Part shown: positions 44,396 through 53,641 of the stretch, piece by piece
How the letters are laid out: each line of letters opens with the position of its first letter
How positions within the stretch are numbered: position 1 is the stretch's first letter
Source of the DNA: Amorphus sp040750475
GTDB lineage: Bacteria > Pseudomonadota > Alphaproteobacteria > Rhizobiales > Amorphaceae
DNA length: 64,000 bases
Assembly: GCF_040750475.1 (NCBI RefSeq)
Contig: NZ_JABJVY010000007.1
Coordinates: 142,130-206,129, forward strand
Direction: 5' to 3'
The notes under the pieces: model-generated
The model's database searches: none
What the model was told of the DNA's origin: nothing
What the model saw: the letters and a program-made list of their open reading frames with translations, nothing else
Program-made: the position numbers and the translations under genes

Positions 44396-45940
44396 ATGGA
44401 CCTTTCCGATCTGATCGACCGCAACGCCGCCTTCACGCCGGAGAAGCCGGCCATTCGCTTTCAGGGCGAGATCCTGACTTATGCGGCGCTGGCCGATCGG
44501 ATCCACCGGACGGCCTACGCGCTCAAGACCCGGCTTGGGGTGGGGCGGGGCGACCGCGTCGCAATCCTGTCGCTCAACCGGCCCGACTATCTGGTGCTGC
44601 TCTATGCCTGCGCTCGCCTCGGCGCCATGCTGGTGCCGATCAATTGGCGGCTGGCGACGCCCGAGCATCTCTACATTCTGGAGCACGCCTCCGCGAAGGC
44701 GCTGTTCGTGGAAGAGGCGTTCTCCGGCGTGTTGGAGCCGCTTTCCACCGCGCTGCCGGAATGCCGACCGGTGGGGCTCGATTTCGCGCCGTCGGTGGGC
44801 GTCAGCTTCGAGGCCTTCCTTGAGGGGGCCGACGGAAAAGACGGCCGTAACCCGCACATCGACACCACTTGCCCGCTGTTGATCGTCTACACGTCCGGCA
44901 CCACCGGGCGCCCGAAAGGGGCGGTCCTACGCCAGGACGCCATCGTCTGGAACGCGATCCAGTCCGCCCACATGCATGACATGACGGCCGCGGACCACAT
45001 CTTCACCTCGCTGCCGATGTTCCATGTCGGCGGGCTCAACATCCAGACCACGCCGGCGCTGCAAGTGGGCGCGACCGTGACGCTGCACGACCGGTTCGAG
45101 GCGGGCGCTGCGATCCGCACCATCGTGGAGGATCGGCCGACGCTCACTGTGTTGGTCCCGGCGACACTGCTGGCGGTGCTGGAGCATCCCGACTGGGCGG
45201 GCGCCGACGTCTCCTCGCTGCGCGTCGTTACCACCGGGTCGACGATCGTGCCGCAGCCCGTGGTGGAGCGCTTTCATGCGCGCGGGTTGCCGGTGCTGCA
45301 GGTCTACGGCTCGACCGAGACGGCCCCGATCTGCATTTACACTCGAATCGGCGGCGCCGATTCCATCGCGCGCAAAGGCACGACGGGTCTGCCGGGTCTC
45401 GCCTGCGAGGCCAAGATCGTGGATGCGACCGGCCGCGAGCTGCCGCCTGGCGAGCCCGGCGAGATCGTGGTGCGCGGGCCGACCACTCTCTACGAATATT
45501 GGGGGGATGAAGCGGCCACGTCCGACGTGCTCAGGAATGGTTGGTTCCACACCGGCGACATCGCCACGCGCGACGAGGACGGCTATTTCTACGTCCATGA
45601 TCGCAAGAAGAATGTGATCATTTCCGGCGGTGAGAACATCTATCCGGCTGAGCTGGAGCGGGTATTGCACGAGCATCCCGACGTGCTGGAGGCGGCCGTG
45701 ATCGGTCGTGCCGATCCGCATTGGCAGGAGGTGCCCGTCGCTTTCATCGTCGCGCGCGCCGGCGCCAAACCGACCGTTGAGGAGATGACGGCGCACCTTC
45801 GCTCCAATCTCGCGCGCTTCAAGGTGCCCCGCGAGATCCGGTTCGTGGAGACCCTGCCCAAGAACGCGATGGGCAAGGTACAGCACTTTCAGCTCAAGGC
45901 GCAGCTTGCCGCCGACATGGCCGCAAGTTCGCCCGGCTGA
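44396..45940 (+). CDS. Acyl-CoA synthetase (AMP-forming)
   Basis: The enzyme activates a carboxylic acid to its CoA thioester through an acyl-adenylate. The 514-residue protein has the P-loop-like LIVYTSGTTGRPKGA near residue 164, VYGSTETAPI near 303, WFHTGDIATRDEDGYFYVHDRKKN near 380, GGENIYPAELE near 412 and the catalytic lysine in MGKVQHFQLK near 492. The acid is unknown; the pob/pca and dehydrogenase neighbours suggest an aromatic or branched acid. Confidence 0.92.
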   Translation: MDLSDLIDRNAAFTPEKPAIRFQGEILTYAALADRIHRTAYALKTRLGVGRGDRVAILSLNRPDYLVLLYACARLGAMLVPINWRLATPEHLYILEHASAKALFVEEAFSGVLEPLSTALPECRPVGLDFAPSVGVSFEAFLEGADGKDGRNPHIDTTCPLLIVYTSGTTGRPKGAVLRQDAIVWNAIQSAHMHDMTAADHIFTSLPMFHVGGLNIQTTPALQVGATVTLHDRFEAGAAIRTIVEDRPTLTVLVPATLLAVLEHPDWAGADVSSLRVVTTGSTIVPQPVVERFHARGLPVLQVYGSTETAPICIYTRIGGADSIARKGTTGLPGLACEAKIVDATGRELPPGEPGEIVVRGPTTLYEYWGDEAATSDVLRNGWFHTGDIATRDEDGYFYVHDRKKNVIISGGENIYPAELERVLHEHPDVLEAAVIGRADPHWQEVPVAFIVARAGAKPTVEEMTAHLRSNLARFKVPREIRFVETLPKNAMGKVQHFQLKAQLAADMAASSPG

Positions 45941-45985
45941 GCGAGGCGTCCGGCGCATCGCGCCTCTTGGTCGAGCCCCCAGTCT

Positions 45986-46018
45986 CCGCTCATTCCCGCG
46001 CAAGCGGGAATCCATAGT
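45986..46018. repeat. Dispersed hairpin repeat B, single copy
   Basis: CCGCTCATTCCCGCGCAAGC, then GGGAATCCATAGT lies 45 bases after the ligase stop. CCCGC and GCGGG form the stem. It is the same family as at 9551, 17127 and 44176. Confidence 0.65.
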
Positions 46019-46162
46019 GAGTTGGCGGCTAGATCCTTCGCCGCATTCTATACAAACCCGATCGAGTGACTTGTCCTCGAAAATTGAGCGGAGGTCTCGG
46101 GAGACGGGAGCGTTCCAATCTGCGGCGATCGTGCCCTTGTGGACGTCGTGTCGGATACGTTC

Positions 46163-46666
46163 CTACCGATTGTTCGACCCCCGCTGAAGCAGTAGGAAGA
46201 CGAACCCGATCACTGGCAGCAGAATGTCGGTCCAGAAGATGATGCCGGCGTTGCCGGGCGCGAAATTGTGCGCGGTGATCATCTGGTAGACGTGGCCCGC
46301 CGCGGCGCCCCACAGGAACATCGCGGGTCCGACAATTGCCGCGATCCGGATCCCGCGATTTCCGAAGAAAGCCAACAGTCCAACCACGGCGAAGCCGAGC
46401 GAGGCAAAGCCGACTTCGGCTTGAAACGGGCTCTGAGCCCAGCCGATGAAACGTGCCGCCGTCTCGCCGAAGAAGACGTGCATGACGAAATTGTAGAAGA
46501 ACGAGACAAAGATCGAGAACAGCAGGAAATAGGCAAAGAGCTTTTCGATCACCACGGACCCGGTCACGCGTGGAGCTCTCGCGATCGCAATCGCCGATGC
46601 GATGAGGCCGATGACCAGAAAGGTCAGGGTGAAGTTGGAAAGAACGAAGGCGATTGCTGCATGCAT
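46163..46666 (-). CDS. Four-helix membrane protein, probably DUF6790
   Basis: The 167-residue protein has about five hydrophobic stretches: residues 8-28, 42-65, 88-105, 110-130 and 143-163. The conserved-looking FYNFVMHVFFGETAARFIGWAQSPFQAEVG, split as FYNFVMHVFFGE and AQSPFQAEVG, resembles the DUF6790 family. No function is known for that group. It is convergent with the ligase and divergent from the carbonic anhydrase gene. Confidence 0.75.
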   Translation of the reverse strand: MHAAIAFVLSNFTLTFLVIGLIASAIAIARAPRVTGSVVIEKLFAYFLLFSIFVSFFYNFVMHVFFGETAARFIGWAQSPFQAEVGFASLGFAVVGLLAFFGNRGIRIAAIVGPAMFLWGAAAGHVYQMITAHNFAPGNAGIIFWTDILLPVIGFVFLLLQRGSNNR

Positions 46667-46867
46667 GGTATCCCTCCCGAGCCTTGCTCTTCATCTTGCA
46701 TAGAGCGTTTTCGGTCAGGGGGAAACATTGCCTGATCCTACGAGGATCAGCCGGGCAGGGCCGTGGGATCGGATTTGGCTCTCTCCGATTCAGCTTTTGC
46801 GAAGAATGCTATAAGCAGTCTCGCGACGGCCGGAGGCGACCGGCCCCGACGAGCGAAAGGAGACGGC

Positions 46868-47467
46868 GTGCTCGAGCATCTCTTGCAGCAGAACAAGGAT
46901 TGGGCGAAGCGGCAGGTTGAGCGGGATCCGGCCTATTTCGATCGCCTGGTCGACCAGCAGACGCCCGAATATCTTTGGATCGGCTGTGCCGACAGCCGCG
47001 TGCCCGCCAACGTCATCACCGACCTGCCGCCGGGCGAGGTGTTCGTCCATCGCAACATCGCGAATCTCGTTCACCACGCCGACATCAACTGCCAGTCGGT
47101 CCTGCAGTTCGCGGTCGATGTCCTGAAGGTTCGCCACATCATCGTCTGCGGCCACTATGGCTGCGGCGGCATCCGTGCCGCCATGCAGCGCTCGCCCAGC
47201 GGGCTGGTGGATCATTGGCTGCAGCCGATCCGCGACATCGCGCGGCTCAACCGTGACGAGTTGGAAGCGATCGAGGACGACGACAAGCGCTTCGACCGGC
47301 TCTGCGAGCTGACTGTCGAGGTCCAGGCCGGCCGGGTTCTGGAAAGCCCGATCGTGCGTGACGCCTTCGAACGCGGCCAGGAGCTGCACGTTCACGGCTG
47401 GGCCTATCGCCTGACCGACGGCGGCATCCGTGTCATCGCCGACAACATGAAGCGGAACGGGGGCTGA
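46868..47467 (+). CDS. can: Beta-class carbonic anhydrase
   Basis: It interconverts CO2 and bicarbonate in the cytoplasm. The start is a GTG at 46868 (translated MLEHLLQQNKDWAKR) with AAGGAGA four to five bases upstream; the frame extends 35 codons further but without similarity. The 199-residue protein has the zinc and dyad residues in WIGCADSRVPAN near residue 38 and the His and Cys ligands in VCGHYGCGGIRAA near 96. Length and motifs are typical of bacterial beta enzymes. Confidence 0.95.
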   Translation: MLEHLLQQNKDWAKRQVERDPAYFDRLVDQQTPEYLWIGCADSRVPANVITDLPPGEVFVHRNIANLVHHADINCQSVLQFAVDVLKVRHIIVCGHYGCGGIRAAMQRSPSGLVDHWLQPIRDIARLNRDELEAIEDDDKRFDRLCELTVEVQAGRVLESPIVRDAFERGQELHVHGWAYRLTDGGIRVIADNMKRNGG

Positions 47468-47498
47468 GCGGTGATTTGAGCGCTGTGCTCAAAGATCG

Positions 47499-49106
47499 TT
47501 AGGGCCTGCTTCCGGTTTGATCCCGGACCAGCTTCGCCAATTCCGCCTTTTTCACCTTGCGGGTCGGGGTCATCGGCATGTCTTCGACGAACACGAGTGC
47601 CTCCGGCCACTTGGTCTTGGCGACGCCGGCTTCGGTCAGATAGGTGCGCAGGTCGTCGAGGCTTGGCGGCTCGGCGCCGGGTACCGGCACAATGGCGACG
47701 CAAGCGCGTTCGCCCAGCGTGGGATCGGGGACCGGTACGATCGCGCATTGCGCAACGGCCGGATGGCCAGCGATCAGATCTTCCACGTCGGCCGGATTGA
47801 ACTTCACGCCACCGCGGTTGATCACGTCCTTGGAGCGTCCGGTGATGCGAATGAAGCCGCGCGCATCCATCACCGCCAGATCGCCGGTTCGGAAAAAGCC
47901 GTCTTCGGTAAAGGCGCCTTCGGTCGCTTCTTCGTTGTCCAGGTAGCCGGAAAACAGCGAGGGCCCGCGCACCTGCAATTCGCCCTCGGTATCGGACAGG
48001 GCGGGGGTGTCGCCCTCCATCACGCGCAGCTCGCTGCCGGGGCTTGCGCGTCCGGCACTGCCAAGGCGAGCATCCAACGGATCGTCGAGACGAGTGAAAG
48101 CGCCGGCCTGAAGCTCGCTCATGCCCCAGAGCTGGCCGACCACGCCGTCGCTCAAGCGCGATTGCACGGTTTCGGCGAGCGCCGGTGGGCAGGCGGTGCC
48201 GGAGATCTGCAATAGCTTCAGGGATTTCAGCCGATCCGGATCCAGAAAGCCGTTGGCCTCGGCCGCCACCATGTGGGCGGGCGCGGAGAATAGGTGGCTC
48301 GGCCGGTAGCTGGTCAGCGCCTCGGCAAGGCTCGCAGGCGTATAGGCTGGCAACAGCGCCATGGTCGCGCCAGTGGCGAGTGCCAGGTTGACGGAGAACA
48401 GGCCGTAGAGATGGCTGAAGGGCGCGGCCGACAGGATCACCGAGCCGCTGTCGATCCCGAGCTCCCGCGCGCTTCGCGCCGCGTTCGGCAGGAATTTCTC
48501 GTAAGGAACGAGAACGCCCTTTGGGGCAGAGGTTGTACCGGAGGTATAAAGCAGCACGAACGGGTCGGACGGAGAGGCAGCAGGCGACAACTCCGCTTCG
48601 CCGGTCAGCGTGGCGAAATCGACCGTTCCCTCCGGATCGCCACCGAGCGCGATCACGGCCTTTAGCGCGGGCAGTCGGTCGCGAAGCGAGGCGACGAAGG
48701 GGGCGGGCGCGAAATCCTTGGTCTCTTTCAGCCCGATGAAGGCCGCGCTCTTGGCATGAGCCAGGAGCGGTTCGATCTCCGCCGATCGATAGGGCATGTG
48801 GATCGTCTGGAGCACGGCGCCGGCATAGCCGGCCGCCAGATAGCTGAGTACGAAGGCCGTGGTGTTGGGAAGCTGAACCGCGATTCGGTCGCCGGGCTGG
48901 ATTCCGAGTTCCACGAACCCCCGCGCCATCCGCTGTGCGTGGGCGTCGAGATCGGCATAAGAGACCGTCCCGCCCGGACCGATGAGCGCTGGATGCTCCC
49001 CCCGCTTGCGCACATGTGTGGCAAGCCAGCTTGCCAGTGTTGCGCCTTCCGGGCGGTCGCCTTCAGAGGGGGCGCCGCCAGCGGACACGGGATCGGGTGA
49101 GCTCAC
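47499..49106 (-). CDS. Second AMP-forming acyl-CoA synthetase
   Basis: The 535-residue protein has LLYTSGTTSAPKGVLVP near residue 185, LWGMSELQAGAFTR near 325, FFRTGDLAVMDARGFIRITGRSKD near 406, GGVKFNPADVEDLI near 434 and the catalytic lysine in TPTRKVKKAEL near 520. The first AMP motif has SAPKG instead of the more common TGxPKG. The two ligases in this window are not close duplicates. It stands alone, convergent with the carbonic anhydrase gene, so its acid is unknown. Confidence 0.9.
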   Translation of the reverse strand: MSSPDPVSAGGAPSEGDRPEGATLASWLATHVRKRGEHPALIGPGGTVSYADLDAHAQRMARGFVELGIQPGDRIAVQLPNTTAFVLSYLAAGYAGAVLQTIHMPYRSAEIEPLLAHAKSAAFIGLKETKDFAPAPFVASLRDRLPALKAVIALGGDPEGTVDFATLTGEAELSPAASPSDPFVLLYTSGTTSAPKGVLVPYEKFLPNAARSARELGIDSGSVILSAAPFSHLYGLFSVNLALATGATMALLPAYTPASLAEALTSYRPSHLFSAPAHMVAAEANGFLDPDRLKSLKLLQISGTACPPALAETVQSRLSDGVVGQLWGMSELQAGAFTRLDDPLDARLGSAGRASPGSELRVMEGDTPALSDTEGELQVRGPSLFSGYLDNEEATEGAFTEDGFFRTGDLAVMDARGFIRITGRSKDVINRGGVKFNPADVEDLIAGHPAVAQCAIVPVPDPTLGERACVAIVPVPGAEPPSLDDLRTYLTEAGVAKTKWPEALVFVEDMPMTPTRKVKKAELAKLVRDQTGSRP

Positions 49107-49635
49107 GATGTGTGCCTCCGTCGGGCCGGAACTGAAGCGTAGAGCTTAGAAGGAAATTTCAGGCGATGAAATTGCTCTCACGCGCTGGATTGGCGCGGGG
49201 ATGCGGCGGTTCATTCGTGACTGGATATGCGGGTCGGGCGGCGGACCGACTGGCACGTTCGGCGAATCGCGCTGATGGCGTGTGGGCCTTGCGGTGCAGA
49301 TGATAGCGCATCAAGCAATCCATCTTTTGTGCGTCCTGCAAGGATGCTCGCACATGCCACTCTCTTATTTAGAGCCGGTTTCGTCTGCCGTCGATAAGAT
49401 ATTCTTACCCATCAAAGCCGGTCTTGCGTTGTCTCCCCTCAAATATCGGGGGGTAAGGAGTGCATGTGTGAGGTTAATTTAAAATATTCTAATGATCTAA
49501 CTAAAAAGTTTGCCGATATCATGGATAATTCATACGGATAGTGAAAGAATGCTTATTCTCTCCGCACTGAGGGGGAGGCATTCTCAAAAATGCCGGATTC
49601 GATCCTGTGCGGTATTCCGTAAATTTGGGGGCGTT
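49107..49635 (+). other. AT-richer intergenic region before the autotransporter
   Basis: The 529-bp gap holds no convincing gene. From about 49360 the base composition drops clearly in GC, including a run of A/T around 49475-49510. AGAAT-GCTT-ATTCT at 49546-49559 is a perfect inverted repeat, and AGAATGC at 49546 also pairs with GCATTCT at 49578. Promoter and regulatory sites of the autotransporter gene are probably here. Confidence 0.45.
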
Positions 49636-52600
49636 ATGCGGGTACTGAAGTCAACAAAGTGGGCCTTGATTGGAGTCTTGTGTCTGGGCACAGCCGCTCA
49701 GGCAGACGAGTTCGAAAGGATGATCTCGTTCGGCGACAGCCTGTCGGATGTCGGCAATACATATATTGCCACTCTAGCCGGCCAAGTCTTTCCCAACTTT
49801 GGTCCGGGAGTGATGCCTGCCCCGGATGTGTACAGCGTTCAACCTCCGCTGTACGGGCGCTTCACCAATCAACAGGTCTGGCTCGAATATCTCGCACCGC
49901 GCATGGGCGTCGACTTCCACCGCCTCGACGATCGGGCTTGGGCGGGCGCCGAAAGTACGCCCCTCGGCTTCCCTTTTTCGACCTTCGCCCAGACGGTCGA
50001 ATACGTCGTGGAGAGTCGTAAGCAGGATTTAAGCACCAACCTTTACACCTTTTGGATTGGTGGCAACGACTACGCGAACGCCGCTTATGCCCACCAGGAC
50101 CCTGTCGCCAAAGTGCCCCAGGTGGTGGAGAACATTGACCGCACGGTCAGGATCCTGTCCGACGCCGGAGCGGAATCGATCATCGTCCTGGACGTGCCCG
50201 ACACGTCGCTGACCCCGCTGATGAATCGCGATCGCCCTGACTATCTCGAAGAGCTTCACCAGGCCTCACTTGCCCACAACCTCGGCCTCAGCAGCGCCAT
50301 CGACGAGCTGAACGCGGAGCGGGCAGCGGAGGGGCGCAAGCCCGTCGTGGTGGTCAAGGCTGGCGCGTTCTTCCAGGACGCGGTGATGAACCCGGAATCC
50401 TACGGGCTTACCAACGTCACCACGCCCTGCTTCTGGCAGGGCGAGGAGGGGGCCGAGGGCGGCCAGTACACCTCCGCCAACGTCAAGAATTCCGGCAGCT
50501 GCGGGCCGATCGATCTGAGGCAAAGCATCCGCTACGCCGAAGGGACGAAGACGCACCTGTTCTGGGACGGCTTCCATCCGACGGCGACCGGGCACCAGCT
50601 GATCGCCGAGTTCACCCAGACCTCCTACGATCTCCTGTTCGGCAATCCGGTGACGCTCGGCCATCGGTTCGTCGCCAACGTCAACACCAGCGATACGGTC
50701 TATGCCGGCACGATCGGCGGTGTCGGGGAGATGGTGAAGCTCGGCCCGAAGATGCTCACGCTCGGCGGGACCAACAGCTACCGAGGCGGCACGGAGATCT
50801 ACGACGGCACGCTGCAGATCTCTCGGGACGAGAACCTTGGGGCCGCCGGCACGCCGATCACCTTCAACAGCGGCACCTTGAAGATCGCCTCGGCGATGAA
50901 GACCGACAGGCCGGTCGTTCTTCTCGAAGCCGATCCCGCCAAGAACTACGCCTTCGGCAGCGGGTTCACCGGCGGCGGTACCATCGAGACCGACGCGCCG
51001 GCAGTACTCTCCGGCGTGATCTCGGGGGCCGGCGGCCTGACCAAGGCCGGCTTCGCGAGCCTGACGCTGGCCGCCGCCAACACCTACGCCGGCGGTACGA
51101 CGGTGAACGAGGGTGAGCTCGCGGTCGACGGATCGATCGAGGGGCTCGTTACCGTGGAGGCGAACGGTATCTTGAGCGGCAGCGGCGTCATCAACGGCAC
51201 CGTGTCGAATGTCGGCTTTCTTGCGCCGGGTGCCTCGGTCGGCACGCTCACCATCAACGGCGACTACGTCCAGGGCGACGACGGCGCAATCCTGCTCGAT
51301 GTCGATACCGATGCCGCCGATCTCCTCGTCGTCAACGGAACGGCTGAGCTCGACGGTGATATCGACGTGGTGATCGAACTCGGCGACAAGATCGTCGATC
51401 AGGACTTCGCCTTCTTTACCGCCAGCTCCGGGATGGAAGGAGCCTTCGATGACGTGCTCGATCAAAGCCCGTTCCTGCAGGGAACGCTGTCCTATCAGGG
51501 CAACCAGGCGATCGTCAGCTTCCATCGTGACTTTGCTGCGCCGGCGGAAACGACGAACCAGAATGCGGTCGCAGCCTATCTGAACGGCGCCTATCAACTC
51601 ACTGACCAGGGCGATCTCGACGCCGTCTTCCAGGCGCTGGATTCCACCGGTACGGACGCCAACGGTCGGTATGCCCTCGACAGCCTGTCCGGTCAGTCGA
51701 TCGGAGACCTGACGACGTCCTCCATGCTGCAGCGCCGCACGCTCACGCGCGCGGTCGAAACCCGCCTAGCCCACCGCCGCAGCGGGGTGGCCGAAATCGG
51801 TTCGGCGCCGTCCGCCGCGGTGCTCGACCATGCCAGCGGAACGTCAGATCCGGCCGTGGTCAGCCAACAGCTTGCCCAGTTCAATGCCAACGGCGGTCAG
51901 GTCGGTGATGGACTTGCGACTTGGGCTCAGGCCATCAACGGGCTCACCGACATCAGCGCCGACGGCAACGGTCTCGGTTTTGACCAGTCGCTTGCCGGTG
52001 CCTTGATCGGCATCGACAAAGGGTTCGCCGGTGGACTGACCGGTGGCTTCAGTCTGGCCTATTTGAACAGCAACCTCGATCCGAACACGATCGGCGGCAA
52101 CGCCAAGGGTGACAGCTACCAGATGACGCTCTACGGATCTGCGGAGTTCGGCAATGCCTTCGTCGATGCGCTTGCCGGTTACGCCTATACCGACTGGGAG
52201 ACCACCCGGAATCTCGACTTCGGGGGGTTGTCACGGACGGCCACCGGCTCGCCGGATGGTCAGGACCTCACGCTTGCCGGCCAAGTTGGCACACGGCTGG
52301 CGGTCGCGGGGCTCGCGCTGGAGCCGACCGCCGGTCTCGACTGGTACCATCTTTACCGGTCTGGCTTCACCGAAACCGGAGCCGGGGCTGCGGATCTGAT
52401 CGTTGGATCGAGCAGCACCGACTATCTGCAGTCTTCGCTCGGAGTGCGTGTTTCTGCCGCGTTTACGACGCTGGACGGCCTTAACGTCGTGCCAGAAGCG
52501 CGGGCGGCCTGGTATCACGACTTTCTCGACGACGACCCACAGGTGTCCGCCGCGCTGGCCGGTTTCGGCGGGGCGGGCTTTACCGTCGCAAGTGCGTCGC

Positions 52601-52743
52601 CCGGGTCGGATACCGCGGTCCTCGGGCTCGGGCTTAATGCGTTCAAGGGCGACCGGTTCCGGGTCTATGCCGACTACGACTTGTCGTTGGCGGACAATGA
52701 GACCGGACATCTCTTCTCTGCCGGCCTGACCTACACCTGGTAG
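49636..52743 (+). CDS. Autotransporter with GDSL/SGNH esterase passenger and beta-strand repeats
   Basis: The protein is predicted to reach the cell surface by type V secretion. The ATG at 49636 has GGGGG five bases upstream and yields 1035 residues with a signal peptide (ALIGVLCLGTAAQA|DE, cut near 23). The passenger is an SGNH esterase: Ser35 in ISFGDSLSD, the GGND block near 142 and the DGFHPT block near 311. Two autotransporter-associated repeats follow (LTLGGTNSYRGGTEIYDGTL near 374 and LTLAAANTYAGGTTVNEGEL near 474), then a linker and a C-terminal beta-barrel from about 756 to 1035, ending in the aromatic tail TYTW. No accessory secretion gene is near. Confidence 0.92.
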   Translation: MRVLKSTKWALIGVLCLGTAAQADEFERMISFGDSLSDVGNTYIATLAGQVFPNFGPGVMPAPDVYSVQPPLYGRFTNQQVWLEYLAPRMGVDFHRLDDRAWAGAESTPLGFPFSTFAQTVEYVVESRKQDLSTNLYTFWIGGNDYANAAYAHQDPVAKVPQVVENIDRTVRILSDAGAESIIVLDVPDTSLTPLMNRDRPDYLEELHQASLAHNLGLSSAIDELNAERAAEGRKPVVVVKAGAFFQDAVMNPESYGLTNVTTPCFWQGEEGAEGGQYTSANVKNSGSCGPIDLRQSIRYAEGTKTHLFWDGFHPTATGHQLIAEFTQTSYDLLFGNPVTLGHRFVANVNTSDTVYAGTIGGVGEMVKLGPKMLTLGGTNSYRGGTEIYDGTLQISRDENLGAAGTPITFNSGTLKIASAMKTDRPVVLLEADPAKNYAFGSGFTGGGTIETDAPAVLSGVISGAGGLTKAGFASLTLAAANTYAGGTTVNEGELAVDGSIEGLVTVEANGILSGSGVINGTVSNVGFLAPGASVGTLTINGDYVQGDDGAILLDVDTDAADLLVVNGTAELDGDIDVVIELGDKIVDQDFAFFTASSGMEGAFDDVLDQSPFLQGTLSYQGNQAIVSFHRDFAAPAETTNQNAVAAYLNGAYQLTDQGDLDAVFQALDSTGTDANGRYALDSLSGQSIGDLTTSSMLQRRTLTRAVETRLAHRRSGVAEIGSAPSAAVLDHASGTSDPAVVSQQLAQFNANGGQVGDGLATWAQAINGLTDISADGNGLGFDQSLAGALIGIDKGFAGGLTGGFSLAYLNSNLDPNTIGGNAKGDSYQMTLYGSAEFGNAFVDALAGYAYTDWETTRNLDFGGLSRTATGSPDGQDLTLAGQVGTRLAVAGLALEPTAGLDWYHLYRSGFTETGAGAADLIVGSSSTDYLQSSLGVRVSAAFTTLDGLNVVPEARAAWYHDFLDDDPQVSAALAGFGGAGFTVASASPGSDTAVLGLGLNAFKGDRFRVYADYDLSLADNETGHLFSAGLTYTW

Positions 52744-52746
52744 GAG

Positions 52747-52767
52747 CGATCGGGGCCCGGCCGATCG
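52747..52767 (+). terminator. Hairpin after the autotransporter gene
   Basis: CGATCGG and CCGATCG pair around a 7-base loop, three bases past the stop, and outer GGAGC and GCTCC may extend it. There is no T-tract. The rest of the 423-bp gap 52744-53166 shows no gene. Confidence 0.4.
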
Positions 52768-53166
52768 GCTGGGCTCCGCCTGCCGAGATTGCAGTCGGCG
52801 CGGCCGCTTAGCGCCTTTTCCGCTTTGATGGAAACTTCTGAGCGATAAGAAATGGCTGCAGATTCTATCGCTTGAGCAATCCTTTGCCGTTCGACTCGTT
52901 TCGACTTGAGCCGCGTATGCCTTAGAAAAACGCTCAAGAATCTTCATCTCCGATTGTCTTGCGGCGGTTCCCAAGGAAAGCGGTTGGGGCGAAAAAGAAC
53001 CCTCGAACCGGGGTAAGGCTACGGAAGCGGCCTGGGCTCTAGCTCGCCCGAAGGAGACGGAGATCGTGACGAACTCAGCTGGAGCGAGAAAAGGGTGGAG
53101 GAGAGGGGCGTCGCCTTAGACCGAAACCTGCGCCTGTGGTCGGCGGGCGGCAAGGCGCAATCAAAA

Positions 53167-53241
53167 TGGTGGGCGTGACAGGGATTGAACCTGTGACCTT
53201 TCCGGTGTGAACGGAACGCTCTCCCGCTGAGCTACACGCCC
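53167..53241 (-). tRNA. tRNA-Val (anticodon CAC)
   Basis: On the minus strand the 75-base gene forms a full cloverleaf. The acceptor arm pairs GGGCGTG with CACGCCC. The D arm is AGCTCAGCGGGAGAGC. The anticodon arm has loop TTCACAC, which gives CAC for GUG codons. The T arm contains GTTCAATCC, and an encoded CCA closes the 3' end. It is in the gap between the autotransporter and ppx genes and reads toward the autotransporter. Confidence 0.95.
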
Positions 53242-53641
53242 GGGACCATCCGACTTGTGGATCGGATGGTCGATGACGAAATCGGCAGCAGACATGCACA
53301 ACGACACATCCGGCTCGGCTCTCGTCGATCCGAGCGGGTTCAATAAGCGTTCCGGCAGTTGGAGGCAAGAGGCCGTTCGCCATTTTGCACGGGTTGCTCG
53401 CAAGGAACGTCAGAGAAGCCGAAATATCCGGCGATCGCCGGGGCGTGTCATGCGGAGCGAAGCGATTGGTGCTGCGTATACAATCCTGCGTTTGGACGTT
53501 GGCCTGCGGATTGCTACACTCTTTCCAACAAATGGCGGAGACAGCGCGCCGCCGATGCCCGCATCCCGGTTCGAATTGGCCGGGTCCGTGGGATCCAGAC
53601 GTCGGTCAGAGGTGCGCGCCTTCGCCGGGAGCGGATGGACC
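53242..53641 (+). other. Leader region before the ppx/gppA gene
   Basis: These 400 bases are open in the ppx frame, which runs back to about 53255, but the translated part has no family similarity before the catalytic domain. I take it as untranslated leader and tRNA promoter region. No clear repeat or hairpin is seen. Confidence 0.35.

Noticed and set aside
49282..49482. Open frame of 66 codons before the autotransporter
   Set aside because: No ribosome binding site, start not ATG and no recognisable feature; treated as intergenic.
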